The notes below the pieces were generated by a model that made no database searches, was not told the origin of the DNA, and worked only from the letters and a program-made list of their open reading frames with translations. Below are positions 43,641 through 51,922 of a DNA stretch of 64,000 nucleotides, piece after piece. Source of the stretch: an uncultured Collinsella sp. GTDB lineage: Bacteria; Actinomycetota; Coriobacteriia; Coriobacteriales; Coriobacteriaceae. Numbering within the stretch: position 1 is the first letter of the stretch; each line of letters opens with the position of its first letter. The translations under genes were made by a program, and so were the position numbers. The DNA lies in NCBI GenBank assembly GCA_900540985.1, contig UQIC01000001.1, forward strand, positions 62,001 to 126,000, in the 5' to 3' direction.

Positions 43641-46268
43641 ATGAGAATCGATAAGCTAGCAATGACGTCGCGCGAGGCGCTGCAGACCGCCATGAGCACG
43701 GCTGCCGATGCGCAGGCCGGCGCGGTGGAGCCGATTCATCTGCTGTCTGCCCTGCTCGGTGCCGGCGAGCGCAATATCTCCGTGATCATCGAGCGCATCG
43801 GTGCCGACCCGGCTCAGCTCGCACGCTCCACACAGGATGCCATCGACCACGCGCCCAAGGTTTCGGGCGAGGGCCAGCAGATGGGCCTGTCCAACGAGCT
43901 CGTCCGCGTCATCGAAAAGGCCGAGAAGAAGGCCACCAAGATGGGCGACAGCTTTGTGGTGACTGAGCATCTGCTGATGGCGCTTGCCGAGGACAAGGGC
44001 GAGGCGGGCCGCGTTCTGCGCGACGCAGGCGTCACCAAGGAGCGCATCGAGCAGGTCTACGAGGAGCTGCGTGGCGATGACCGCGTGACGTCTGCCGAGG
44101 ACAAGACCCAGTTTGAGGCGCTGGAGCAGTACGGACGCAACATCTGCGATCTTGCCCGCGCCGGCAAGCTCGACCCTGTCATCGGCCGTACCGACGAGAT
44201 TCGTCGTACCATCCAGGTCCTGTCCCGTCGCACCAAGAACAACCCCGTGCTCATCGGCGAGCCGGGCGTGGGTAAAACTGCCATCGTCGAGGGCATCGCC
44301 CAGCGTATCGTGGCCGGCGACGTGCCGAGCACCCTGCGCGACCGCGACCTCATCGAGCTCGACATGAGCGCGCTGGTCGCCGGCGCCAAGTACCGTGGTG
44401 AGTTCGAGGACCGCTTGAAGGCCGTGCTCAAGGAAGTGCAAAAATCGGAAGGCAAGGTCATCCTGTTCATCGATGAGCTCCACACCATCGTGGGCGCGGG
44501 TGCCACCGAGGGCTCCATGGACGCCGGCAACATCCTCAAGCCTGCGCTCGCCCGTGGCGACCTGCATGCGATCGGCGCGACCACGCTCGACGAATACCGC
44601 AAGTACATCGAGAAGGACGCGGCGCTCGCCCGTCGTTTCCAGACCGTGATGGTCAGCGAGCCCACCGTCGAGGACACCATTTCGATCCTGCGTGGCTTGA
44701 AGGAGAAGTACGAGATCTTCCACGGCGTGCATATCACCGATAGCGCGCTCGTGGCAGCTGCCGACCTCTCCGATCGCTACATCGCCGACCGTTTCCTGCC
44801 CGACAAGGCCATCGACCTGGTCGATGAGGCGGCAAGCCGCCTGCGCATGGAGCTCGACAGCATGCCGGTCGAGATCGATGCCACCACGCGTCAGCTCACC
44901 CAGCTGCAGATCGAGGAGCAGGCACTCATGAAGGAGACCGACGACGCTTCCAAGGAGCGTCTGGAGGCCTTGCGCCAGGAGATTGCCGAGGTTCAGGAAA
45001 AGCTCAACGTGCAAAAGGCCGGCTGGCTCAACCAGAAGAACGCCATCGACCACGTGCAGGAGCTCAAGGGCCAGCTCGATGAGGCCAAGAGCGAAGAGGA
45101 GCGCGCGACGCGCAATGGCGACCTGGGCCGTGCGTCCGAGCTGCGCTACTCCGTGATCCCGGGCTTGCAGCAGCAGATTCAGGATTCCGAGGCCGCGCTC
45201 GAGGCGCAAAAGCAGCAGGACGGCGAGGGCCTGAACGAGCAGGTGACCTCCGATGAGATCGCCGAGGTCGTGAGCGCTTGGACCGGTGTGCCCGTCTCCA
45301 AGATGATGCAGGGCGAGCTCGACAAGCTGAAGGGCCTGGAGGGCGAGCTGCATAAGCGCGTCATCGGCCAGGACGAGGCGGTCTCCGCTGTCGCCGCGGC
45401 CGTGCGTCGCAGCCGTGCGGGTCTCTCCGATCCGGACAAGCCCATCGGCAGCTTCTTCTTCCTGGGCCCCACCGGCGTGGGCAAGACCGAGCTCGCCAAG
45501 GCGCTGGCCGAGTGCCTGTTCGATGACGAGCGTGCGCTCGTGCGTATCGACATGTCTGAGTACATGGAGAAGTTCAGCGTCCAGCGTCTGATCGGTGCGC
45601 CTCCGGGATACGTGGGCTACGACGAGGGCGGCCAGCTCACCGAGGCCGTGCGCCGTCGTCCGTACTCCGTGATCTTGCTCGACGAGATGGAGAAGGCCCA
45701 TCCGGATGTTTTCAACGTGCTGCTGCAGGTGCTTGACGACGGCCGTCTGACTGACGGTCAGGGTCGCCAGGTGTCCTTCAAGAACACGATCATCATCATG
45801 ACGTCTAACGTGGGTTCCAAGGCCATCGCCGAGCTTTCCGGCAAGGACGAGGAGGAGATGCGCCATCAGGTCAACGCGGCCATGGCTCAGACCTTCCGCC
45901 CCGAGTTCCTCAACCGTATCGACGATATCGTGGTGTTCCATCCGCTCGGCATGGCGCAGATCGAGAAGATCGTCGACATCCAGCTCGCCGACGTCCGCGC
46001 GCGTCTGGCCAAGGAGCGCATGACGCTTGCCATCACCCCGGCGGCCAAGCAGATGCTCGCCGTGGGCGGCCTGGACCCGGTCTTTGGCGCCCGTCCGCTT
46101 AAGCGTCTGGTCCAGCGCGAGGTCGTGGATGCCATCGCCGCCGCTATCATCGACGGCACGGTGCGCGAGGGCGATCAGGTGACGGTCGATATCGACAAGG
46201 ACGGCGGCTTTACCGTCGTGCGCGACAACACGCCGGCGGCCACCTACGAGGTCCCCGACGCCGAGTAG
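43641..46268 (+). CDS. clpB: ATP-dependent disaggregase ClpB, 875 aa
   Basis: Hsp104/ClpB unfoldase working with DnaK. N-terminal Clp_N repeats (EPIHLLSALLGAGERNISVI, VVTEHLLMALAEDKGEAGRV), AAA1 with GEPGVGKTAIVEG (near residue 205), the coiled-coil M domain (about 405-525, LQIEEQALMKETDDASKERL) and AAA2 with GPTGVGKTELAKAL (near 610). AGAGAGGTGATTCC precedes ATG 43641. HspR control is supported by the shared box upstream. Confidence 0.96.
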   Translation: MRIDKLAMTSREALQTAMSTAADAQAGAVEPIHLLSALLGAGERNISVIIERIGADPAQLARSTQDAIDHAPKVSGEGQQMGLSNELVRVIEKAEKKATKMGDSFVVTEHLLMALAEDKGEAGRVLRDAGVTKERIEQVYEELRGDDRVTSAEDKTQFEALEQYGRNICDLARAGKLDPVIGRTDEIRRTIQVLSRRTKNNPVLIGEPGVGKTAIVEGIAQRIVAGDVPSTLRDRDLIELDMSALVAGAKYRGEFEDRLKAVLKEVQKSEGKVILFIDELHTIVGAGATEGSMDAGNILKPALARGDLHAIGATTLDEYRKYIEKDAALARRFQTVMVSEPTVEDTISILRGLKEKYEIFHGVHITDSALVAAADLSDRYIADRFLPDKAIDLVDEAASRLRMELDSMPVEIDATTRQLTQLQIEEQALMKETDDASKERLEALRQEIAEVQEKLNVQKAGWLNQKNAIDHVQELKGQLDEAKSEEERATRNGDLGRASELRYSVIPGLQQQIQDSEAALEAQKQQDGEGLNEQVTSDEIAEVVSAWTGVPVSKMMQGELDKLKGLEGELHKRVIGQDEAVSAVAAAVRRSRAGLSDPDKPIGSFFFLGPTGVGKTELAKALAECLFDDERALVRIDMSEYMEKFSVQRLIGAPPGYVGYDEGGQLTEAVRRRPYSVILLDEMEKAHPDVFNVLLQVLDDGRLTDGQGRQVSFKNTIIIMTSNVGSKAIAELSGKDEEEMRHQVNAAMAQTFRPEFLNRIDDIVVFHPLGMAQIEKIVDIQLADVRARLAKERMTLAITPAAKQMLAVGGLDPVFGARPLKRLVQREVVDAIAAAIIDGTVREGDQVTVDIDKDGGFTVVRDNTPAATYEVPDAE

Positions 46269-46313
46269 ATTTATGGGACATGCCTTAAAATCTGCCAGCC
46301 GTCTCTAAACGCC

Positions 46314-46350
46314 AAGGGCGGCGGACCCAATTGGGTCCGCCGCCCTTTTT
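46314..46350 (+). terminator. Strong terminator after clpB
   Basis: A 17-base arm at 46314-46330 pairs perfectly with 46331-46347, followed by T residues. Confidence 0.88.
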
Positions 46351-46400
46351 CGTGCGACAATCGATAATGTTGAACGGATGCGATGCAAGGAGCTATGCAG

Positions 46401-46595
46401 ATGAAAGACGAGAACAAGACGAACGCACCGGCGGCTGAGATAGCGTCCGCCGCACCAAGGCCCGCGCCGAAACCGGCGCCCAAGCCGTGCGACCCCTACA
46501 TCCGTGCCGAGAACGAGGACGATGACGGCTACGATCCCTACAGCGATCGTCGCCCCGAGCGCGAGCCGCTGTTCGAAGCCGACCCCTGGCGCTAG
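46401..46595 (+). CDS. Small acidic proline-rich protein, 64 aa
   Basis: Not recognised. MKDENK start at 46401 has AGGAG 8 bases upstream. The sequence is Pro/Ala rich (AAPRPAPKPAPKP) and then Asp/Glu/Tyr rich (ENEDDDGYDPYSDRRPER), with no membrane segment or fold apparent. It is transcribed alone after the clpB terminator. Disordered; role unknown. Confidence 0.6.
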   Translation: MKDENKTNAPAAEIASAAPRPAPKPAPKPCDPYIRAENEDDDGYDPYSDRRPEREPLFEADPWR

Positions 46596-46628
46596 TTGCA
46601 TCAAGTAGCTAATTTGGCGATGATTTTC

Positions 46629-46660
46629 TGGGACGGGGTAGTCAAAAAAGCCCCGTCCCA
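46629..46660. terminator. Hairpin after the 64-aa protein gene
   Basis: TGGGACGGGG (46629-46638) pairs with CCCCGTCCCA (46651-46660). No T-run follows directly on the plus strand, so function is uncertain. Confidence 0.5.
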
Positions 46661-46771
46661 AATCGACTGTCCAGGGAGTCGCATTCGAGCTTGGTTGTCC
46701 TCTCAGCCACTCGATATCCTTCGGAGCAATAACAGTGAAAAAACTTGCTTAAGTGTTAATCAAGCTACACA

Positions 46772-46833
46772 CAATCTTGCTCTCTAATTAATCAAGAATC
46801 AGTATAATTTTGATTAGCTAGAGAGCAAGATTG
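46772..46833. promoter_or_regulatory. 24-bp-arm inverted repeat spanning the promoter of the second AAA_14 ATPase
   Basis: CAATCTTGCTCTCTA...TTAATCAA (46772-46795) pairs with 46810-46833, 22 of 24 positions. The loop contains TATAAT (46803-46808). Its right arm ends 7 bases before the start codon, so a bound protein would block both transcription and initiation. Confidence 0.65.
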
Positions 46834-46840
46834 GAGAATC

Positions 46841-48193
46841 ATGGCATTCAACGACTTGATCGCCCAGAAAATAAAGGACTTTGAACAGCAGGGGGTTCCG
46901 CAGGTCTTTGAGCGAGACCTTGATCTAGGAAACCCACAGGAGCCAAAGCGCGACAACATCGTAAATGTGATTGTGGGGGCCCGCCGTTGTGGAAAGACGT
47001 ATCGCCTGTATCAGGAGATGCGGCGGCTTCAGAGCCGGGGCGTCGAGCTTGACCGGATGCTTTACTTCAATTTTGAGGATGAGCGCTTGCGCCCGTATGA
47101 GCCATCGCTACTGGCGGACGTGCTCGACACGTTCTATGCACTGTATCCTGTTGCTCGAACCGAGGGCGCTTACATTTTCTTTGACGAGATCCAGGAAATT
47201 CCCGAATGGGGTGCGTTTCTGCGGCGTGTAGTCGATACGGAGAAAGCGACCGTCTATGTGACGGGATCTTCTTCCAAGATGCTGTCCTCAGAACTTAAGA
47301 GCGAGTTCAGGGGTCGTTCTCTTGTGCGAGAGCTTTTTCCGTTGAGTTTTTCGGAATACGTTCGATATAAGACGGGGAGCGTCCCCGAGCCAGATGCGAC
47401 CTTTTCCCCGAGCGATGCAGCGCTGCTTCGACATCATCTGATCGGGTATCTTGAACAAGGGGGATTCATCGCGACACTTGAGCAGACGCCTGCAGACGCG
47501 ATTCAGCTGCTACAGGAATATGCTTCGCGAACGGTCGCCATGGACGTCGTTGAACGTTACGACGTCAAGAACCCTCGCCTGGCATCGCTGTTCTTGACGC
47601 GGTGTATGGCATCTTCGGGACGAGAGCTGTCAGTGAACAAAGTGTACAACGAGTTCAAGAGCAGACAGATACCCGTCAGTCGTAATTCGCTCAGCGACTT
47701 ACTTGAGTATTATGAGGACGCCTACCTGTTATTTTCTGTGCCGGAGTTCACGCGTTCACTGGCAAATAACATGCGGTCTGCGTCTAAGGTCTACGCTGTC
47801 GACCCTGCGATGTTTGGAGCATTCTCTCCCGCATCGGCATTGGACCAGGGCCAGAGGCTCGAGACCGCAGTGTTCAATGCGCTAAGAAGAAGGACTCCCG
47901 CGGTGAGGACCGGCTCGGTCTGCCGCCTGCTAATCAAAGAGAAGAGCAAAAGCCATGAGGTGGACTTTGTGGCTGGGGATGCGCTTCTCATGCGGGCTTA
48001 TAGCCTGATTCAGGTGAGTGCGGATATGGCAAGTGAGAAAACGCGCGAGCGCGAAATCGCCGCGCTTGATGCCTCGATGGCCCAGTTTGATCTTGGCGAG
48101 TCGGCAATCGTTACCATGGATGAACAGACCGATATTCCATGCGAGCACGGTGTGGTACACGTTATGCCCGCATGGAAGTGGCTCCTTGCCTAA
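46841..48193 (+). CDS. AAA_14/DUF4143 ATPase, 450 aa
   Basis: P-loop GARRCGKTYRLYQE (about residues 46-59), Walker B YIFFDEIQEIPEWG (about 110-123), sensor VYVTGSSSKML and a C-terminal DUF4143 domain with a nuclease-like VCRLLIKEKSKSHEVDFVAG. A different subfamily from the ATPase at 16142. The start follows GGAGAATC. Codon use is more even than in core genes. Its promoter is embedded in a long inverted repeat, suggesting self-regulation. Confidence 0.87.
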   Translation: MAFNDLIAQKIKDFEQQGVPQVFERDLDLGNPQEPKRDNIVNVIVGARRCGKTYRLYQEMRRLQSRGVELDRMLYFNFEDERLRPYEPSLLADVLDTFYALYPVARTEGAYIFFDEIQEIPEWGAFLRRVVDTEKATVYVTGSSSKMLSSELKSEFRGRSLVRELFPLSFSEYVRYKTGSVPEPDATFSPSDAALLRHHLIGYLEQGGFIATLEQTPADAIQLLQEYASRTVAMDVVERYDVKNPRLASLFLTRCMASSGRELSVNKVYNEFKSRQIPVSRNSLSDLLEYYEDAYLLFSVPEFTRSLANNMRSASKVYAVDPAMFGAFSPASALDQGQRLETAVFNALRRRTPAVRTGSVCRLLIKEKSKSHEVDFVAGDALLMRAYSLIQVSADMASEKTREREIAALDASMAQFDLGESAIVTMDEQTDIPCEHGVVHVMPAWKWLLA

Positions 48194-48266
48194 TCATCTA
48201 TGGGCCTGTGGGGTCAGGACCTCCTGGCTCCTTCATCACGGTTGGGGAGCATCTTGCTGCGCCAGG

Positions 48267-49763
48267 CTAGTCCTGGGCTTTGATACTCGGCAGCAGGATC
48301 TGCGCGAGGTAGTCGGTTTCGAGCTTAGTGGCACCATCGGCCTTGCCGTCTTTACCCACCAGGTCGTTCTTGATCTGGCTATACGTATAGCGGTTGCCGG
48401 TCGTAAGCTCGACAAGCTCAATGGCCGTGTCCATGGGGTAGGTTGACACGGGGTTCTGCGTCCGTCCGTTGATGGTCTGGGGCACCACGTACGGATAGAC
48501 GGGGCCGCTGGCATAGACGGTATAACCGTTGCCTAGGCTGACCGTGCCCAAAACCGTATCGCCTTCATCGGGCGTAAAGCTCTCGCCCTCGCGCACCGCG
48601 ACGAGCGTCACGAGCGGCGTATTGGCGTCGTCGCCCAGATAGATGCATAGCGTGCTTCCGTTTTGCCAAGTTGCGACCTTGCCGTACCACTCGACGGGAA
48701 TATCGAGCTGGTAGAGGTCGGTTGCCTTGTGGCGAGCGTCAGCATCACGGGACGCCTGTGCCTTTTGCGCGCTCACGGCATTGACGGCGGCGTCGCGCCG
48801 CGCGGTTGCTGCCTGCTGGAGCACTTTGGCAGCCGCGGCGGAGCTCGCACCGCCCTCCTCGGCATACTTGGCGGCGGCATCGATCTGGTCGTCAGTCACC
48901 GTGTCGGCCGAAGGCACCTTGAGCTTAAAGGTGGCCTGGGCACTTAAATCCTGTCCATCGCTCTTAACGGTGACCTGCGTCTTGGTGGTCGGGACGGTAT
49001 AGATGGTGCCGTCGGCCGCGATGGGGGAGGCAGCGATGGAGAGCGTGTAATCGCCGGGCAGCAGTTTGATGCCGCGGCCGTGCTCGTCAACATAGAGCGT
49101 TTCGCTCACGGAGGAGCCGTCAGAATCCTGACCGCTCACCTGTACGGGAATCTTGGAGCCAGTGGAACAGTCGAGGCCCGCGGCATGCGCGCCAATCTGC
49201 ACCGACATCATCGTGTGGGCATTGGCGGCGACAGCGGCAGCCTGCTCTTGCTGATATCCGTTCCAGGCAGCATAGCCTGCACCGCCGGCGACGAGCGCGA
49301 CGGCCACGACACCGGCGACCATCAGATTGCGGCGCTTGGGCGACATCTTGCGATGGCGGACCTCGGCCTCGCGTGCCGAGGGAACGGACGGCAGGGGAAT
49401 ATCGCCCATGGCGATGGTCTCGTCCACGGCAGGAGCGGAGCCCAGGCCGGGAAGCTCGCGGGTCAGCGAATCTTCGGCCGGCAAGCTGTCGAGCAAGATG
49501 GTTTCCTCGCTCGTGTCGGATTCGGGCTGGTCGTCGGCCTCGCATTCGGTGTCTTCGTGATCTGCCTCATCTTCGGCAGGCTCAACGTCGTCTGCATCCT
49601 GATCATCGGACTGCGCCTCGGCTTCCGACTCATCCTGCACATCAACGCCCGAATCGTCAAACGCAATCTCATCAAGTGAAATCCGGTCTAGGCTCTCCAG
49701 GGCTTCGGCACACGCTTCTGCATCTTGGGCCGCATCCTCTTGGCCCATCGTCTCATCTTTCAT
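48267..49763 (-). CDS. Acidic single-pass membrane protein, 498 aa
   Basis: Not recognised as a family. Residues 1-140 are cytoplasmic and very acidic. A helix follows (LMVAGVVAVALVAGGAGYAA, about 147-166). The exterior part has a beta domain (LLPGDYTLSIAASPIAADGT), an Ala-rich coiled segment (AEEGGASSAAAAKVLQQAAT) and a C-terminal domain containing DIPVEWYGKVATWQNGSTLC. ATG 49763 has GGGGG upstream. Similar architectures are frequent in Coriobacteriia. Function unknown. Confidence 0.75.
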   Translation of the reverse strand: MKDETMGQEDAAQDAEACAEALESLDRISLDEIAFDDSGVDVQDESEAEAQSDDQDADDVEPAEDEADHEDTECEADDQPESDTSEETILLDSLPAEDSLTRELPGLGSAPAVDETIAMGDIPLPSVPSAREAEVRHRKMSPKRRNLMVAGVVAVALVAGGAGYAAWNGYQQEQAAAVAANAHTMMSVQIGAHAAGLDCSTGSKIPVQVSGQDSDGSSVSETLYVDEHGRGIKLLPGDYTLSIAASPIAADGTIYTVPTTKTQVTVKSDGQDLSAQATFKLKVPSADTVTDDQIDAAAKYAEEGGASSAAAAKVLQQAATARRDAAVNAVSAQKAQASRDADARHKATDLYQLDIPVEWYGKVATWQNGSTLCIYLGDDANTPLVTLVAVREGESFTPDEGDTVLGTVSLGNGYTVYASGPVYPYVVPQTINGRTQNPVSTYPMDTAIELVELTTGNRYTYSQIKNDLVGKDGKADGATKLETDYLAQILLPSIKAQD

Positions 49764-49895
49764 ATATCCCCCAAGCTCAATATCGGGACAACACTGTACC
49801 CAAAAACAGGACCCTATAGAGCCGCCTCATGATTTGAAATCCGATTTTATATATGCGCATGTTTTTGAATAGATGAATAGAGACGCAACGACAAA

Positions 49896-49932
49896 AGCCC
49901 CCGAAAAGCGAGCGAAACGCTTTCCGGGGGCT
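49896..49932 (-). terminator. Terminator of the DUF5692 gene
   Basis: AGCCCCCG...AAGCG pairs with CGCTT...CGGGGGCT (49896-49932), followed on the minus strand by TTTTGTCG. Confidence 0.75.
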
Positions 49933-49999
49933 CTGCGAGGCATTGGATGAAAAACCTGGCGGGCGGGCCTATGCCCAGGCGCCAACAGCGACCAACATG

Positions 50000-51007
50000 T
50001 TACTCGGCGTGAGCGTAATCGACCTTGGCGCGACGAGCGGTGGCCTTCTCCCAATCGCTGGTGCCCTCAAAGACATCCTGCTTGTAGGGATTGCGACCGA
50101 GCTTCTTGGCGCGGTAGGCGATGTAGATGATCGCGGCGACGTTGGCGACCAGTGCGGCGATCGAGACCGCGGTAGCGGCGCCGGGGTCGAGCGTGGAGTG
50201 GGTCACAAAGATGGACTCCTCCTGGAAGTACGGGAACACCTGGGCAAACATGCACCAAATAGCAAGCGTAAAGGCGCGGTTCTGGATCCAGCCGCCCTTG
50301 TTCCAGATAAAGGCGGCGACGGTGGGCGCCAGCAGCAGCGCAAAGCCGCAGAACCAGGAGTGGGTGGGCAGGCAGTTGTAGGTGTAGCAGAAGTTCCAGA
50401 TATCGTAGGCGATGATGTAGACCCAGGTCATATCGGGCCACAGCATGTCGGTCTGATCCTCGGAGGCGTAGACGCTCCACCAACCGGTCATGCAGAAGAT
50501 GTTGATGATACCGGCGATGCCGTTGAACACGTTGTTCCAGCCGGCCAGCTGCGTGGCGCCCTCGGAGGTGACCCAAGTGGACTGGCCCAGGACAAAGAAG
50601 TGATAGGCGCTCTCAAAGTCGGACACGACGGCGATCATGATGTTGATGGCGACGATCACAAACGGCCACGCGCGGAACCAATGCGCCTTGCCGATCTTTC
50701 CCCACTGGTACTTAATGGCAATGAAGCCCCAGCAACCGGCGAGCGCCGCGTATACCTTGGCGTAGTGGAACCAGCTGTTCTGGTACACATGGGTGGGGTT
50801 GGTGAGCGCCCACTCGGCACCCTGTGAGACGCCGATGGCGATGGCGACGCAGTAGATGGTCATGGCCAGCGGAGCCACGCCAAAGATGATTGCCGCGCCC
50901 AGCTTGGTGCGGCGGCCGACTTCGTTGAGCACGATCAGGCCAATAAAGACCATGGCCCAGCCGGCCCAGTGGATAAGGGTATCGCTACCCCAAACATCGA
51001 ACAGCAT
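50000..51007 (-). CDS. DUF5692 integral membrane protein, 335 aa
   Basis: About nine membrane helices (for example GWAMVFIGLIVLNEVG, AIIFGVAPLAMTIYCVAIAI and AAVSIAALVANVAAIIYIAY). Tryptophan and aromatic rich (TGWWSVYASED, WVYIIAYDIWNFCYTYNCLP). It fits the DUF5692 family, known mainly from gut Actinobacteria and Firmicutes. It lies next to, and downstream of, the TetR gene on the same strand. Transport or sensing role unknown. Confidence 0.75.
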   Translation of the reverse strand: MLFDVWGSDTLIHWAGWAMVFIGLIVLNEVGRRTKLGAAIIFGVAPLAMTIYCVAIAIGVSQGAEWALTNPTHVYQNSWFHYAKVYAALAGCWGFIAIKYQWGKIGKAHWFRAWPFVIVAINIMIAVVSDFESAYHFFVLGQSTWVTSEGATQLAGWNNVFNGIAGIINIFCMTGWWSVYASEDQTDMLWPDMTWVYIIAYDIWNFCYTYNCLPTHSWFCGFALLLAPTVAAFIWNKGGWIQNRAFTLAIWCMFAQVFPYFQEESIFVTHSTLDPGAATAVSIAALVANVAAIIYIAYRAKKLGRNPYKQDVFEGTSDWEKATARRAKVDYAHAE

Positions 51008-51070
51008 GCTGCTCTCCTTTCACACGCCCGCGGCCCCTCTTCTGATCGCGGGCAGTTTGGCCAAATGTCG

Positions 51071-51733
51071 TCAGTTCTGGGGCTTGCGCTCCGGATACTT
51101 GGCGGTATAGCCCTCGATGTGGAGTGTCGAGGCGATGATTTCCTTGACCGTCTCGTCGGGCACATCGGGGTGCGTGCGGATATACATCAACAACCCCATG
51201 ATGAGGGTGTAGAACGTCTCGTAGACATGGTCGATGCGTAGCTCATGATGGGCGACAAAATCCACCACGGTGGTGTCGCAGATGTACTGCGCCACGCGCT
51301 GGACCACGTTGTGCAAAAAGCCGCCGTAGAGCGCGCCGCTGCTTGAGGTGAGCGTACTCGGCAGCTCGTGGCCGCTGGCGACCAGGCGCTTAAAGAGCGG
51401 GGCGACGGTGTCGAGTGCGCCCTCGATATCACCGACGATGCGGTTGGCATTCCACTGCTCGAGCTCGGAGATAAAACCGTCGATTGCCTCGTCCATAACA
51501 GCGGTGACGGCGGCGTCCATATCGGCGAAGTAGTGGTAGAACAGCGAGCGCGTGCAGCCGGCTCGCTTGGCCACGGCCGATACCGATAGGTGGGACACGC
51601 CTAGCTCGGAGCTTACGGTGCGCACAGCATCGAGGATCTCGCGACGGCGCTCGTCGCCCGTCAGGCGCTTTGCCGCGCTATCGGATGCGGGAACGGCATC
51701 GACCACAGAGGTATCTGCTGTGTTGTTGCCCAT
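51071..51733 (-). CDS. TetR/AcrR-family regulator, 220 aa
   Basis: HTH of TetR type at residues about 27-75 (RREILDAVRTVSSELGVSHL, KRAGCTRSLFYHYFADMDAA), followed by a helical effector domain. Divergent from the large flavoprotein gene at 51923. Two 15-bp palindromes between them at 51792 and 51815 are likely its operators. Confidence 0.88.
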   Translation of the reverse strand: MGNNTADTSVVDAVPASDSAAKRLTGDERRREILDAVRTVSSELGVSHLSVSAVAKRAGCTRSLFYHYFADMDAAVTAVMDEAIDGFISELEQWNANRIVGDIEGALDTVAPLFKRLVASGHELPSTLTSSSGALYGGFLHNVVQRVAQYICDTTVVDFVAHHELRIDHVYETFYTLIMGLLMYIRTHPDVPDETVKEIIASTLHIEGYTAKYPERKPQN

Positions 51734-51791
51734 GTTTTGCCGCCTTTCATCCTCTTTTGCCTGACAGTTCGCCTAACAGTCTTGAATATTG

Positions 51792-51829
51792 TTGACGGTT
51801 CGTCAATACTATTTTTGACACAATGTCAA
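51792..51829. promoter_or_regulatory. Two TTGACR-N3-YGTCAA palindromes, candidate TetR operators
   Basis: TTGACG-GTT-CGTCAA at 51792-51806 and TTGACA-CAA-TGTCAA at 51815-51829. Start-to-start spacing is 23 bp. They lie in the divergent region between TetR and the flavoprotein. Confidence 0.7.
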
Positions 51830-51922
51830 CTAATGGTGGGTGAACGGCATGGGGGCATGCCCGGCCTGCAAAAAAGAGGGGTGCCGCGGTCTCGCCGGGC
51901 TGTGGCAAGAGAAGGGACAACC

